Shown here: in pieces, positions 4,974 through 5,006 of the stretch
Layout of the letters: every line of letters begins with the position of its first letter
Position numbering within the stretch: position 1 is the stretch's first letter
Position numbers and translations under genes: made by a program
Source of the DNA: Planctomycetota bacterium
GTDB taxonomy: Bacteria > Planctomycetota > Planctomycetia > Pirellulales > Thermoguttaceae
Reading direction: 5' to 3'
Assembly (NCBI GenBank): GCA_025356915.1
Contig: JANXQG010000445.1
Span: forward strand, 1-5,006
Length of the DNA: 5,006 nucleotides
The notes under the pieces: model-generated
The model's database searches: none
What the model saw: the letters and a program-made list of their open reading frames with translations, nothing else
Told to the model about the DNA's origin: nothing

Positions 4974-5006
4974 CGGCGCATCAATAAGTGTCGGACTTTG
5001 CCGTAG

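Overview
The window looks like high-GC bacterial chromosome or prophage DNA, most plausibly from a planctomycete-like bacterium. That assignment is inference. It rests on the Uma2-family gene, the G/C-rich coding style, and spacers packed with short purine/pyrimidine repeats and GC-rich 42-bp hairpin repeats. No rRNA or other taxonomic marker is present.

Layout, all genes on the + strand. The left half (70-3202) is a phage-type capsid assembly cassette: a prohead protease fused to a scaffold domain (70-1017), a small protein in the usual position of a capsid decoration protein (1185-1748), and an HK97-fold-type major capsid protein (1898-3202). A second in-frame start at 577, with AAGGAG six bases upstream, very probably yields the scaffold alone. 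The sequence L-Q-E followed by A or S recurs in the scaffold and in the first 91 residues of the capsid protein. [L/I]-x-E is almost absent from the rest of the capsid protein and entirely absent from the putative decoration protein. This resembles the (L/I)-x-E cleavage rule of the T4 gp21 prohead protease and suggests the maturation logic: the scaffold is shredded, the capsid propeptide is removed after E91, and the decoration protein is added later.

The right half is ordinary chromosome-like: a Uma2-family putative nuclease (3450-4112) and, 16 bases later, a complete panB (4129-4929, ketopantoate hydroxymethyltransferase of pantothenate/CoA synthesis). A good sigma70-like promoter (TTGACT-17-CATAAT) lies at 3363-3391, so this pair is probably its own operon. 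No portal, terminase, connector or tail gene is seen in the window; the cassette stops after the capsid gene.

The spacers are the other striking part. Each within the capsid cassette is filled by a different short repeat (7-mer; 9-mer plus 12-mer), in the same order: purine-rich copies after the upstream stop codon, then complementary pyrimidine-rich copies before the next start codon. They can therefore fold as long hairpins in the transcript. A 42-bp hairpin repeat in three copies separates the capsid cassette from the Uma2-panB operon, and a G-rich 14-mer repeat follows panB.
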